Source: Clostridiales bacterium
GTDB taxonomy: Bacteria; Bacillota_A; Clostridia; Saccharofermentanales; Saccharofermentanaceae
DNA length: 45,896 nucleotides
Assembly (NCBI GenBank): GCA_017649745.1
Contig: JAGCGE010000168.1
Span: 1 to 45,896 of the forward strand
Reading direction: 5' to 3'
The notes below the pieces were generated by a model. That model was not told the origin of the DNA, searched no databases, and worked only from the letters and a program-made list of their open reading frames with translations. Below, in pieces: positions 8,251 through 17,241 of this stretch (positions are counted from its first letter, which is position 1; each line of letters begins with the position of its first letter). A program made the translations under genes and the position numbers.

Positions 8251-8604
8251 ATGAAATTCTCCGGCATCATTGGCTTTTGTAAAACAGTAGAGGGAACCGG
8301 AGAATGGGGTAAAGGAAAATGGGAAGACGAGGTTACGGAAAAACCGTACAAAGGTGATATTATCCGTAACCGTCGTCGTTTTCAGGCCAATAGTGAAACT
8401 GTTCATAAAGATACTATAGTTTCGAACACTATAAGCATAACTGCGGATGATTACTTGTATAAGAATTTCGGTACTATAAAATACGTGGAATGGATGGGGC
8501 AGTATTGGGAAGTTTCTGACATAGATGTCGATCGGCCTCGTATTCTCATTTCTTTAGGAGGGATATATAATGGACCGACGGCCCGAAGTTCAGAACATGC
8601 TTGA
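8251..8604 (+). CDS. Putative head closure / head-tail stopper protein
   Basis: A 117-residue protein starting after GAGGTG. It opens MKFSGIIGFCKTVEGTGEWG and contains KPYKGDIIRNRRRFQ, then an ISITADDYLYKNFGTIKYVEW segment and a strand-rich RPRILISLGG ending. The pattern and the slot between capsid and tail terminator match head-closure proteins of siphophages. It overlaps the next gene by 35 nt. The function is inferred from order and general pattern; there is no catalytic motif. Confidence 0.6.
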   Translation: MKFSGIIGFCKTVEGTGEWGKGKWEDEVTEKPYKGDIIRNRRRFQANSETVHKDTIVSNTISITADDYLYKNFGTIKYVEWMGQYWEVSDIDVDRPRILISLGGIYNGPTARSSEHA

Positions 8605-8878
8605 AGCGTTGTTCGACAGTCAGCCACATGTCTATTTCCAGCCTCCTGAAAATTTCGTATTGAAGTACCCGTGTATAGTGTTTTCATTGAACGATATTCC
8701 AACCAAATATGCAAATAATTCCAAATATCTTGATTGGAGAGAGTATCAGTTAACGGTTATTGACAGAGACCCGGATTCTACTCTACGAGAAAAACTAATC
8801 AAGTTGGACCAAACGAAGTTCATCCGACAATATGTTAAGGATGGACTCAACCATTTTATCTTCTCTTTAATCCATTAA
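8570..8878 (+). CDS. Putative tail terminator / tail completion protein
   Basis: A 102-residue protein behind a strong AGGAGGG. It contains KYPCIVFSLNDIPTKYANN and WREYQLTVIDRDPDS, an alternating strand pattern typical of the tail-terminator fold that caps the tail tube. It sits between the head-closure candidate and the major tail protein, the expected position. It starts inside the upstream gene, suggesting coupled translation. Confidence 0.65.
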   Translation: MDRRPEVQNMLEALFDSQPHVYFQPPENFVLKYPCIVFSLNDIPTKYANNSKYLDWREYQLTVIDRDPDSTLREKLIKLDQTKFIRQYVKDGLNHFIFSLIH

Positions 8879-8896
8879 TAAAGGAGGAAAATACTT

Positions 8897-9592
8897 ATGC
8901 CTAAAGCGGTATGGGACCTGGAAGGTCAGAAAGAGTACGAGGTTGGCGTAGACCACTGCATTATCTACAAATACAACTCCACTACTCAGAAGTGGGAAGG
9001 TGTTCCGTGGAATGGTATCACCAATATTACGGAAAAACCTACTGGTGCCGAGGAAACTGAACTGTGGGCAGACAACCTGAAATACGGTTCTCTGCGTGCT
9101 GCTGAAAAGTTCGAAGGAACTGTCGAAGCGTACATGTGGCCCGATGAATTTGAATCCTGTGACGGATATGCTCCTCTGGGCAATTCCGGCAATCAGGCAA
9201 AGATCAAAGTCAGCCAGCAGGCTCGTGAAACGTTCTGCCTGTTCTACAGGAATAAGATCGCGAATGATCTGAATCCTGAAGCTGGTTATCGGTATCATCT
9301 GGTGTATGGCGCGACCTGCTCTCCGAGTGAGAAGTCTCACGACACCGTGAATGACAATCCTGACGTTTCCACCTACAGCTGGGATTTCACGACTATTCCT
9401 GTGAATGTCCCGGATCGTAAGCCGACTGCCCACATCATGTTTGACAGTACGGACTTCGCGTCCTCTGCGGATCAGGCTGTTCTGCAGACCCTGCTGGATA
9501 AACTGGAAGGTACTGATGCTGGTGATGGAAAGACGGATGCTCCGCCCACTATGCCCACTCCTGCTGAACTGAAAACCCTTCTGGCAGCGTAA
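8897..9592 (+). CDS. Major tail protein (tail tube)
   Basis: A 231-residue protein with a perfect AAGGAGG. It opens MPKAVWDLEGQKEYEVGVDH and contains GSLRAAEKFEGTVEAYMWPD, YRYHLVYGATCSPSEKSHDT and the pair FTTIPV / HIMFDS, all characteristic of phi13-type major tail tube proteins. Codons are CTG-, AAC- and GAA-biased like the capsid segment, consistent with very high expression. The last 35 residues are a linker-like Asp/Gly/Pro region. An intrinsic terminator follows at once. Confidence 0.85.
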   Translation: MPKAVWDLEGQKEYEVGVDHCIIYKYNSTTQKWEGVPWNGITNITEKPTGAEETELWADNLKYGSLRAAEKFEGTVEAYMWPDEFESCDGYAPLGNSGNQAKIKVSQQARETFCLFYRNKIANDLNPEAGYRYHLVYGATCSPSEKSHDTVNDNPDVSTYSWDFTTIPVNVPDRKPTAHIMFDSTDFASSADQAVLQTLLDKLEGTDAGDGKTDAPPTMPTPAELKTLLAA

Positions 9593-9605
9593 GAGGTACA
9601 ACCAA

Positions 9606-9638
9606 GGGAGGCTCAGCGTTTGGGCCTCCCTCTTTTTT
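9606..9638 (+). terminator. Intrinsic terminator after the major tail protein
   Basis: A perfect 7-bp GC-rich stem pairs GGGAGGC (9606-9612) with GCCTCCC (9624-9630) around an 11-nt loop and is followed by TCTTTTTT. It lies inside the late operon, so it probably lowers transcription of the chaperones and tape measure relative to capsid and tail tube. Confidence 0.85.
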
Positions 9639-9659
9639 ATTTGAAAGGAGAATATTACC

Positions 9660-10136
9660 ATGATTACAAAAGTTATTCCTTATCATGATCTTGATGGAGA
9701 TCCCAGGGAAGATGAGTTCTATTTCAGTCTGAATGAGGCACAGATTGCAAGACTGAATGGTGAATTTCCTGGTGGGCTTCAGAACTACATTCATCGTGTT
9801 CTGAAGGAAAAGAATGTTAACGAGCTGTTCAGAGTTATTGATACGCTCGTACAGGCGGCGTATGGTGAGCGTATTGGCGATAAGTTCGTCAAGAAAGCTC
9901 CGAATGGTCAGCCGCTTTCTGATTTCTTTGTTAATACAGAAGCCTACGACTTCCTTCTGGCAGAACTGGTAAAGTCTGAAGATAATTTTATTAACTTCTT
10001 TATTGGCTGCCTCGGAACTAAGGCACAGGAGAACGCCAGAAAGAATTATGAGGCCGCTAAGGCTAGTATTGCTGGCGGAGCAACACCGAGTGAAGCGCTA
10101 AAAGTATTGTCCAATCCGACTCCTCCTATGAATTAA
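9660..10136 (+). CDS. Putative tail assembly chaperone (gpG-like)
   Basis: A 158-residue, mostly helical acidic protein immediately after the tail-tube terminator. It contains DEFYFSLNEAQIARLNGEFP, FRVIDTLVQAAYGERI and a hydrophobic TEAYDFLLAELVKSEDNFINFF segment. Its place between major tail protein and tape measure is that of the gpG chaperone, which coats the tape measure during assembly. I found no canonical slippery heptamer near its end, so the second chaperone seems to be translated from its own start here. Confidence 0.7.
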   Translation: MITKVIPYHDLDGDPREDEFYFSLNEAQIARLNGEFPGGLQNYIHRVLKEKNVNELFRVIDTLVQAAYGERIGDKFVKKAPNGQPLSDFFVNTEAYDFLLAELVKSEDNFINFFIGCLGTKAQENARKNYEAAKASIAGGATPSEALKVLSNPTPPMN

Positions 10137-10152
10137 GAGAAGGGGATTGAGA

Positions 10153-10716
10153 ATGCTGCAGCTTGTTATAGAGGATAGATCCCTATACGACGAAAAGAAT
10201 GAAACATTTCTTAAAGTAAAAGGGCAAACCATTCAATTAGAGCATTCTCTAGTATCAGTATCCAAATGGGAATCAAAATGGAAGAAACCTTTCCTAAGCA
10301 CTAAAGAAAAGACACATGAAGAAACACTTGACTATATACGTTGCATGACAATCACACAAGGCGTTGATCCATTACTATACCTGGGTATTACTGATGCTCA
10401 AATAGATATGGTCAACGCTTATATGAATGACCCAATGACGGCCACAGTTTTTGGCCAAGACGAGAGAGATGTTACAAAGTCGAGTCCACGAAATAATAAT
10501 AAGCCTATTACAAATGAGGAAATTTATTATTACATGGATGAATACAGGATTCCACATTCATGCGCCAAATGGCATCTTAATCGTCTGCTAACTCTTATTA
10601 GAGTACATAGTGCCAAGAATAAACCGCAGAAGAAGCAAAAAGTATCTGCTGATGCTAGAGCAGAGCGCAGTAAGGTGAATGCTGCCAGACGAGCTAAATT
10701 GCACTCTCGCGGGTAA
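10153..10716 (+). CDS. Putative second tail assembly chaperone (gpGT-like region)
   Basis: A 187-residue protein from ATG 10153, spaced 7 nt after AGAAGGGG (an in-frame TTG at 10147 is less likely). Recognisable parts are LEHSLVSVSKWESKWKKPFL, ETLDYIRCMTITQGVDP and YLGITDAQIDMVNAYMNDPM; the C-terminal 50 residues are strongly basic (KKQKVSADARAERSKVNAARR). This family regularly occupies the gpT position before the tape measure in Firmicutes phages. It lies 16 nt after the first chaperone's stop, in the +1 frame, which is open only from 10132. Confidence 0.6.
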   Translation: MLQLVIEDRSLYDEKNETFLKVKGQTIQLEHSLVSVSKWESKWKKPFLSTKEKTHEETLDYIRCMTITQGVDPLLYLGITDAQIDMVNAYMNDPMTATVFGQDERDVTKSSPRNNNKPITNEEIYYYMDEYRIPHSCAKWHLNRLLTLIRVHSAKNKPQKKQKVSADARAERSKVNAARRAKLHSRG

Positions 10717-10734
10717 ATAAAGTGAGGTGTTTAA

Positions 10735-11109
10735 ATGATTACGATCAAGCATGAAGGCAGTTTTAATTCTATTGAGAAAATTCTGAATAAGGCTTTGAAA
10801 AGGGATTATTTAAACATCATATCTGAATATGCCGACAAGGGAGTAGCTGAGTTGAAGAAGGCGACACCTTCTGACTCTGGTAAAACGGCCAATTCATGGG
10901 GTTACGAAATTATTGATAAGAAAGGAATTGTTACAGTCTATTTCACTAATGACAATATTGAAAACGGACTGAACATTGCTATCCTTCTTATATATGGCCA
11001 TGGAACGAAAAATGGTTCATATGTACAGGGCAATGATTTCGTAACCCCTGTTATCAACAGGGTGTTTAAAGATCTAGCAGATAAAATGTGGAGGGAGGTT
11101 ACAGAGTAA
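10735..11109 (+). CDS. Putative HK97 gp10-like tail/neck component
   Basis: A 124-residue protein with ADKGVAELKKATPSDSGKTA near residues 35-54 and the glycine-rich GHGTKNGSYVQGNDFVTPVI at 84-103, followed by an amphipathic helix. This layout resembles gp10-like tail completion proteins, which usually lie before the major tail protein; here the gene sits just before the tape measure. The role is inferred from pattern. It ends directly at the next start codon. Confidence 0.55.
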   Translation: MITIKHEGSFNSIEKILNKALKRDYLNIISEYADKGVAELKKATPSDSGKTANSWGYEIIDKKGIVTVYFTNDNIENGLNIAILLIYGHGTKNGSYVQGNDFVTPVINRVFKDLADKMWREVTE

Positions 11110-12420
11110 ATGGCCGCAGATGAAACTCGGATTCTTCGAATGCAATTCGACAATAGCAAATTCGATAGAAGAATTGCTAAGAGTCAGAATAGTCTGGAAA
11201 AGTTTAAGGAAGCTCTGAACTTCGATGAAACCTCCAGAGGATTACAAAATTTTACGAAATCGGCAAATGGACTTGATTTTTCAGGCCTGTTTGATAATAT
11301 CCAGCGTCTGACTGACCGATTCACAGGACTCGGCGACGTTGGAGATTATATTTTACGCAGAATAAGATCTGGATTCGAGTCGGTTGCTATGAGCGCCGAG
11401 GCACTCGTAAAAAGTCTTAGTTCTGCTCAGGTTAAAATTGGTGAGAATAAGTATAGTGCCTTGACCAAGGCAGTTCAAACGATTGTCGCTGGTGGAGAAG
11501 AAACTGAAGAACACGCATACGACGTTATGAGTCGTGTTATGGAATATACCAATCAGACAAGTCATAGTTTTGAAGTTATGGTTGGTCGTATTTCTTCACT
11601 TAACTCCGTCGGTGTTCCTCTTGAAAAAGCAGAGCGTCTGCTTGAGGGATTTGCAAACTCGGCAACTAAAGCTGGCGCTGATGCAGGCAGGGCTGCTACT
11701 GCTATGGAAGTATATTCTAAAGCTATGGGCAGCGTTCTTACTAAGCAGGAATTTGACACGCTCAATCTTACTGCCAAAGTCGTAACCAAAGAATGGCGTG
11801 AGGGAATGATTGAGGCTGGACTGGCTACAAACAATCTGGAACGCAGCACTGATGGTACTATTCGAACGGCCAAGAAATTCGGAAAACAGGTTGAAGTTAC
11901 AGCAGAAACAATCGAAAATACTTTGATGAAAAAATGGGTTACCAGAGATACACTGCAGGCCTTTGGCGAAAAGTATATGTTTGGTGAAACCATTGAAGAT
12001 CTTAAGCATCCTGAAAAAGCTCTAGACAGTTTCGGTAAGACTGCATATTTGACAGGTCAGCGAGCTCTCACCTTGGCTGATGCATTTAATGCAATGAAAG
12101 AATCCGTTTCCTCTGGGTGGATGGAATCTTTCCGCATTATATTCGGTGATCTGACGGATGCCATCGAATTGTTCACCAATATCGCAGATAGAGCTATAGA
12201 GTCACTTGAACGAATCAGTGAAATTAGAAATAACATCTTAAGATCCTGGAGACTTCAGGGCGGAAGAGACAGTCTTATTGACCTTATCCTTGGCGATTAT
12301 GGAAAAGAGACTGCTGAAGGAGCATACGGTTTCCTTGATATTATTGATGATGTTGGAAAACTGATTTACAGAGGCATTGCAGACTTGTTCGGCCTTTTGC
12401 CGACCCGGATGATCGGCTGA
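11110..12420 (+). CDS. Tape measure protein, N-terminal ORF
   Basis: A 436-residue protein opening MAADETRILRMQFDNSKFDR, with coiled-coil and conserved tape-measure segments: IGENKYSALTKAVQTIVAGG, SLNSVGVPLEKAERLLEGFA, GADAGRAATAMEVYSKAMGS and VSSGWMESFRIIFGDL. It stops at TGA 12418-12420, overlapping the ATG of a 1582-residue continuation as TGATG. The N-terminal region carries no independent function I know of, so the two ORFs are probably one tape measure, split by a real frameshift or linked by reinitiation. The start follows GGAGGGAGG. Confidence 0.8.
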   Translation: MAADETRILRMQFDNSKFDRRIAKSQNSLEKFKEALNFDETSRGLQNFTKSANGLDFSGLFDNIQRLTDRFTGLGDVGDYILRRIRSGFESVAMSAEALVKSLSSAQVKIGENKYSALTKAVQTIVAGGEETEEHAYDVMSRVMEYTNQTSHSFEVMVGRISSLNSVGVPLEKAERLLEGFANSATKAGADAGRAATAMEVYSKAMGSVLTKQEFDTLNLTAKVVTKEWREGMIEAGLATNNLERSTDGTIRTAKKFGKQVEVTAETIENTLMKKWVTRDTLQAFGEKYMFGETIEDLKHPEKALDSFGKTAYLTGQRALTLADAFNAMKESVSSGWMESFRIIFGDLTDAIELFTNIADRAIESLERISEIRNNILRSWRLQGGRDSLIDLILGDYGKETAEGAYGFLDIIDDVGKLIYRGIADLFGLLPTRMIG

Positions 12421-15400
12421 TGTTCCAGAACGATCCTGAGTATTTTGCCTCATGGCTTGGCATTAAAGCCGCAGAGATTTCAAAGGGCTTTGAGGATTTT
12501 ATTCAGAGCATCAGAGATTGGTTTGGTGAAACCATCGAAATCGGTGGAAAAACCACAACTCGCCTCGAAGTGCTTCATAGTGTTATTGATGGTCTGGTAG
12601 CCGCTCTTGGACTCGGTCTTCTTGTAATTCAGGGGCTTTATACCTTTGTTACGACACTTGGATCGCAGCTTGAGCCTTCCATTAATAACATTTTAGGGAT
12701 GTTCGGACTTCTTGGAAGCACACTTTACGGCGATGTTTGGGATGCTGCACGAGAAGATACCATTACTCAATTCTTTGAGCAATTGGCAATCACATTTAAG
12801 CCGCTTACTGACGGTATTAATGATATTGTGCAGGCGTTTACTGATCTAATCGGGATTCTCGTCGAAACAGATCAGCAAAACGGAGGAAGTAAGAGCGTAT
12901 TCCAATATATTGGGGATGCACTTAAATGGGTGGCTGGGATTATAAGTGCCGTCGGTACTCCGATTCTTACTTTCCTTAAGAACATCATTCTTGCAGTCAA
13001 AGACTTGTTAACAGGTGCCGATGCTGAGCATGCTGAATCAAAAGGTGTGTTTGGTGCTATTGGTGATCTATTCACAGGAATCTTGTCTGCATTTGGTGAA
13101 GGTGGAGCTGAAACCCTTCATGAACGTCTGCAGAAGGTCGCCGGTTGGTTTAAAGAGGTCAATCTTGGGACCATCCTTAAACTCGTCCTTGGTGGTATTA
13201 TGGTAGCAAAGTTTATTCAGATGATCCATAACACCTCTAAGGCATTTAAGAGAATCGGTGAATTCTTCGAAGATCCTGGTGGAAACTTCAAGCAGGGCTT
13301 TGTCGGAAACTATGAATGGTTCTCCGAGAGGCTATTGAATATCGGTAAGGCTATAGCCACAATCGCTGGTGCTGTTGTAGTACTTGGTTCTTTGCCGACT
13401 AATTCTCTTATTCAGGGAGTCGTTGCTACAGCGGCCATCATGGGTGCAATGTTCTTATTTGTTAAAGCATTTAGCACCGTTAAAGGAACGTTCCTTCAGC
13501 AGATGGCAGTTACCAATACAATCAGAAGCATTGCCAATTCCATGTCCAAACTTTGTATTTCTCTTGGCATTCTCGTAATGGCATTGTCACCGTTAAAAGA
13601 CATGGAGTGGTCGCAATTCGGTAAAATGATGGCCGGATTGGGCGGTGTTCTGCTTCAGCTGATTGCATTCATGATTGTAACATCAAAATTACCGATTGGT
13701 GTAGGACAACTTGGAGGATTCATAGGTTTTGCCCTTTCTATTGGTATTCTTGTAAAGGCAATTCAACCGTTTGCCAATATCAATTGGCCTCAGTATGCTC
13801 AAATGATGGCTGGCCTCGCTGGCGTTCTTCTCGAGCTTATTGGCTTCATGCTTCTTACAAGTTATTTGCCAATAGGTACCGGCCAACTTGGAAAATTTAT
13901 AGGTTTTGCTCTTTCAATCGGCATTCTAGTGCAAGCGATACTTCCGTTCGCCAGTATGAACTGGGAACAGTATGGAAGATCCATGGCAGGCTTAGCTGGA
14001 GTATTACTAGAACTTATAGGTTTTATGCTCCTTACAAGTTATATGCCAATCGGTACTGGTCAGCTTGGAGGGTTCATAAAGTTTGCGCTTTCCATGGCCA
14101 TACTAGTATTAGCAATACAGCCATTTGCCAGTATGAACTGGGATCAGTATGCCAGAGTAATGGCTGGCCTCGGCGGAGTGTTGCTTGAAATTGTAGCCTT
14201 TATGGAACTCTTTAAAGTACTTGGTCTTTCCACAAAGGCATTGAAATTTGATGGAATAATTATATTTACACTAGCCATAGCACTCCTTGTAATGGCAATA
14301 AAGCCGTTTGCAGACATGTCATGGGAGAGCTACGCCAGAGTAATGGCCGGTCTTGGCGGTGTTCTTGCTGAGATTATTCTCTTTATGGAAGCTTTCAAGA
14401 TATTAGGTCTTTCGACAAAAGCATTGAAATTTGATGGAATAACATTGTTTGCCGCGGCTATAGCAATTTTGGTATATGCTATTCAGCCATTTGCTGATAT
14501 GACATGGGACCAGTATGCTACAGTTATGGCAGGTCTTGGTGGAGTACTTGTTGGCGTGATCGCTGCTCTTGCACTGATGAAAGTTGTAACGAAGAGCATG
14601 ACAATGTCCGGTTTTGCTAAGGTGGCTTTATCACTAATTGCTATAGGCATGGTGATGGGCTCCTTTGCAAACGCTCTTTCTAAAGTGAAAGATATGAAAT
14701 GGGAAACCATAATGGCCTTTGCCGTTGGTTTATCAGTCGTTCTTATAGCTTTGGGAGGAGCTCTTGCCCTTACCAGTAAGTTCGGAAGCATCAAAGGCAT
14801 TCTTATACTTGCAGCAGGCCTTGCCGCCATCATTGCAGTTCTGGCCACTCTTGGACCGTGGCTTATGACTAGTCTTGGTCGAGGGCTGGCTGATATGTCT
14901 GGTTATATTGCTACAATGGCAGACATGTTCCAGCTGTTCTCTGATCGTATGGCTGGAGTAAATGACGGTGCTGTAGGTAAAGCTCAGGGCATTGTTGATG
15001 GCATTAAGGCACTAATGGGAAGCATCGGTTCGGTGGGTCAGCTAGTTAGTAATACTTCTGGATTCGCCACCGCGATGTTCAATTTAGGAACCGCGTTTGA
15101 GATCCTCGATACTCATACAGGAAAAGTGAAAGATTCAACGGGTGCTACGGTAATTAATCTTGTAAAGGATCTTGCTGGTTGCGCCGATGATCTTGAGACT
15201 ATTTCTAATATGAAGATCGGCGAACTGGCTTTGAGGTTGAACGATCTTGGCGGTGCTATGATGCTGTATGCAGCTGGTAGTGATTCCATGATCGGAATAG
15301 ACCCCAACCAGACACCAAATATTGAAGCGGCATTAACTCTTCTTAAAGGCATTTCAGAGGCTATGTCCAAAGAAACCGGAGTGTTCTCTATACCGAATAA

Positions 15401-17168
15401 TCTTCCTTCAGAGGGAGAACTTGGTCACTTCGGAAATCAGCTCGCCGCATTAGCAGGAGCATTGATTAAATTTGAAGAGGCAGGCTCTGGAATAGGTCTT
15501 GGTTCGCATAACGCCCTGAAGACTCTTGAATTCTTTAGAGATCTTAAGCGAGATCTGATGGCTTATGATACGTTCAATGATCTGAGCGTAATAGGCGAAT
15601 TAAATAGCGAATTCGAAAGTGCAAGTCTTAATACCAACTCATTGACTACGTTTGGAACAAATATTGAGCAACTTGCTATAGCCCTTGCTACATTTGTAGG
15701 AAAGACTACAACCGTTGATGAAATCACTGGTGAATCAAAATCGATTGATTTCGAAGGCGGAATAGCAGCATTGGAAAGATTTGCCGAGATGCAGAAGAGA
15801 CTTTCGCAGATTAAATTCGGCGGTTGGATCTCCATTCTTCATGGCAATGGTACCAAGCTTAGTGATTTCGGAAATGATATTCAGCTGCTTAGCAGTAATC
15901 TTATGACGTTCTCTAATAAGATCAGCGGACAGGGAGCTGAGGGGACAGCTGGAGTCCAATTTGATGGCGAAAAGACAACAGAAGTCCTCAACATCCTTGA
16001 CAGTATGATAACATTCCTTTCGAACGTAAATACTAAACTTCCTAAACTTGGTGGCTTAAGCAATTTCTTTACGACATTGTTTAGCGGTCGTGAGTATTCG
16101 TTTAAAGATCTTGGCGATCAGGTCGGCCAAATGGGTGAAGGTCTCGGAAAATTTGGAGAAGGCCTTAACACAGGAAACTGGAGCAAGGGATCGGCGGAAG
16201 GTGCTAAAAATGCTCTTGACGCTCTTGATTCTGTACTCGCCATCATGATAAGGCTTGGACAACTGCATGAGCAGAGCAGCATCTACGGCGGTTACTTGTT
16301 TGGAGCAGGAACGGAACTTAACGCATTCCTCGAAGGAATCGTTCTGGATTCTGACAAAGCAGGTATCACGAATCTTGTAGCTATCATGAGTCAAATCAGT
16401 GACGAATTTGCCGAATACGGCGATATTGATGCTTCCAAGATTGAGATGTATAGCACGTTCCTCCAGGCTCTTGCTGCATTAGCGAGTGTGAATCCTGAAT
16501 ACGACTGGAAGGTTGTCGGTATAAATATCGACGCCGGAATCGCAGAAGGTCTTGCACAGGGAACTAATGATGTAACGGCTGCTGCTAAAACTGTAGCCAG
16601 AGCAGCATATGAAGCTGCAATGGAGGAACTGAACGCTCACTCTCCTTCCAGACTGTTTATGGAAGTAGGCGGCTACATCGGCCAGGGAATGGCGATAGGT
16701 ATTCTAGACTCTTCCAATCTCGTTGCCAATGGTATGGAAGATACTACTAAGGTAGCTGTAACCGAAGCTGGAATCATGCTTGCTGCCGTGAGTCAGGCAC
16801 TTGCCGAAGACATGGATTCTCAGCCAACGATAACACCAGTACTCGACTTGTCTAACATTCATTCCGGAATGCGAGACTTCAATAGGAACTTTACTGGTTG
16901 GTCTGTTGGCATTGATGCCGATAGGTCCGCGGCAATGGCATATAGAGCTATGCCAGAATTCTCGAACGGTGCTATAAATCAAAATGGAACCGATTTGAGT
17001 GGAATCAAAGGACAACTGGCTAGCATTGAAACCAGCATGAACGAACTCGGCGAAAGAATAGCTAACATTAAGATCGTTCTCGATACCGGCGTAATGGTTG
17101 GTGAAATGAGCGATGGAGTCGATGAAAACATCGGAATGAAAGAATTCTATTCGTCACGAAACAACTGA
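12420..17168 (+). CDS. Tape measure protein, main ORF with hydrophobic tandem repeats
   Basis: A 1582-residue protein. Residues about 40-340 hold helices with several apolar spans. Residues about 370-760 hold tandem 59-61-residue modules, each opening MAGLxGVL and closing with AIxPFAxMxWxQYA, rich in Gly/Leu/Ile. The C-terminal third ends with ELNAHSPSRLFMEVGGYIGQ, a signature near the C-terminus of siphophage tape measures. It determines tail length and may enter the host membrane during DNA ejection. At about 1.5 angstroms per residue, both ORFs together predict a tail near 300 nm (inference). No ribosome binding site precedes ATG 12420. Confidence 0.9.
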   Translation: MFQNDPEYFASWLGIKAAEISKGFEDFIQSIRDWFGETIEIGGKTTTRLEVLHSVIDGLVAALGLGLLVIQGLYTFVTTLGSQLEPSINNILGMFGLLGSTLYGDVWDAAREDTITQFFEQLAITFKPLTDGINDIVQAFTDLIGILVETDQQNGGSKSVFQYIGDALKWVAGIISAVGTPILTFLKNIILAVKDLLTGADAEHAESKGVFGAIGDLFTGILSAFGEGGAETLHERLQKVAGWFKEVNLGTILKLVLGGIMVAKFIQMIHNTSKAFKRIGEFFEDPGGNFKQGFVGNYEWFSERLLNIGKAIATIAGAVVVLGSLPTNSLIQGVVATAAIMGAMFLFVKAFSTVKGTFLQQMAVTNTIRSIANSMSKLCISLGILVMALSPLKDMEWSQFGKMMAGLGGVLLQLIAFMIVTSKLPIGVGQLGGFIGFALSIGILVKAIQPFANINWPQYAQMMAGLAGVLLELIGFMLLTSYLPIGTGQLGKFIGFALSIGILVQAILPFASMNWEQYGRSMAGLAGVLLELIGFMLLTSYMPIGTGQLGGFIKFALSMAILVLAIQPFASMNWDQYARVMAGLGGVLLEIVAFMELFKVLGLSTKALKFDGIIIFTLAIALLVMAIKPFADMSWESYARVMAGLGGVLAEIILFMEAFKILGLSTKALKFDGITLFAAAIAILVYAIQPFADMTWDQYATVMAGLGGVLVGVIAALALMKVVTKSMTMSGFAKVALSLIAIGMVMGSFANALSKVKDMKWETIMAFAVGLSVVLIALGGALALTSKFGSIKGILILAAGLAAIIAVLATLGPWLMTSLGRGLADMSGYIATMADMFQLFSDRMAGVNDGAVGKAQGIVDGIKALMGSIGSVGQLVSNTSGFATAMFNLGTAFEILDTHTGKVKDSTGATVINLVKDLAGCADDLETISNMKIGELALRLNDLGGAMMLYAAGSDSMIGIDPNQTPNIEAALTLLKGISEAMSKETGVFSIPNNLPSEGELGHFGNQLAALAGALIKFEEAGSGIGLGSHNALKTLEFFRDLKRDLMAYDTFNDLSVIGELNSEFESASLNTNSLTTFGTNIEQLAIALATFVGKTTTVDEITGESKSIDFEGGIAALERFAEMQKRLSQIKFGGWISILHGNGTKLSDFGNDIQLLSSNLMTFSNKISGQGAEGTAGVQFDGEKTTEVLNILDSMITFLSNVNTKLPKLGGLSNFFTTLFSGREYSFKDLGDQVGQMGEGLGKFGEGLNTGNWSKGSAEGAKNALDALDSVLAIMIRLGQLHEQSSIYGGYLFGAGTELNAFLEGIVLDSDKAGITNLVAIMSQISDEFAEYGDIDASKIEMYSTFLQALAALASVNPEYDWKVVGINIDAGIAEGLAQGTNDVTAAAKTVARAAYEAAMEELNAHSPSRLFMEVGGYIGQGMAIGILDSSNLVANGMEDTTKVAVTEAGIMLAAVSQALAEDMDSQPTITPVLDLSNIHSGMRDFNRNFTGWSVGIDADRSAAMAYRAMPEFSNGAINQNGTDLSGIKGQLASIETSMNELGERIANIKIVLDTGVMVGEMSDGVDENIGMKEFYSSRNN
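13629..14708 (+). repeat. Tandem 177- and 183-bp repeats in the tape measure gene
   Basis: Units begin with the codons for MAGL at 13629, 13806, 13983 and 14160 (period 177 bp), then 14343 and 14526 (period 183 bp). The first three share PIGxGQLGxFIxFALS; the fourth and fifth share LGLSTKALKFDGI. Each encodes two apolar segments, suggesting membrane-inserting hairpins. The sixth unit decays towards 14708. Confidence 0.9.
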
Positions 17169-17174
17169 TAGATT

Positions 17175-17222
17175 GACCCTCTAAGATACAATCTAATGTA
17201 AAATAGAGGGTCTTTCTTTTTT
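17175..17222 (+). terminator. Intrinsic terminator after the tape measure
   Basis: A perfect 9-bp stem pairs GACCCTCTA (17175-17183) with TAGAGGGTC (17204-17212), followed by TTTCTTTTTT. It overlaps nothing coding and lies directly before the tail-tip gene's ribosome binding site. Confidence 0.85.
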
Positions 17223-17241
17223 AGAAAGGAGGTTTGATCCC

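Noticed and set aside
10080..10153. Frameshift fusion between the two tail chaperones
   Set aside because: The second chaperone's frame is open only from 10132, no slippery heptamer is present, and it has its own ribosome binding site.
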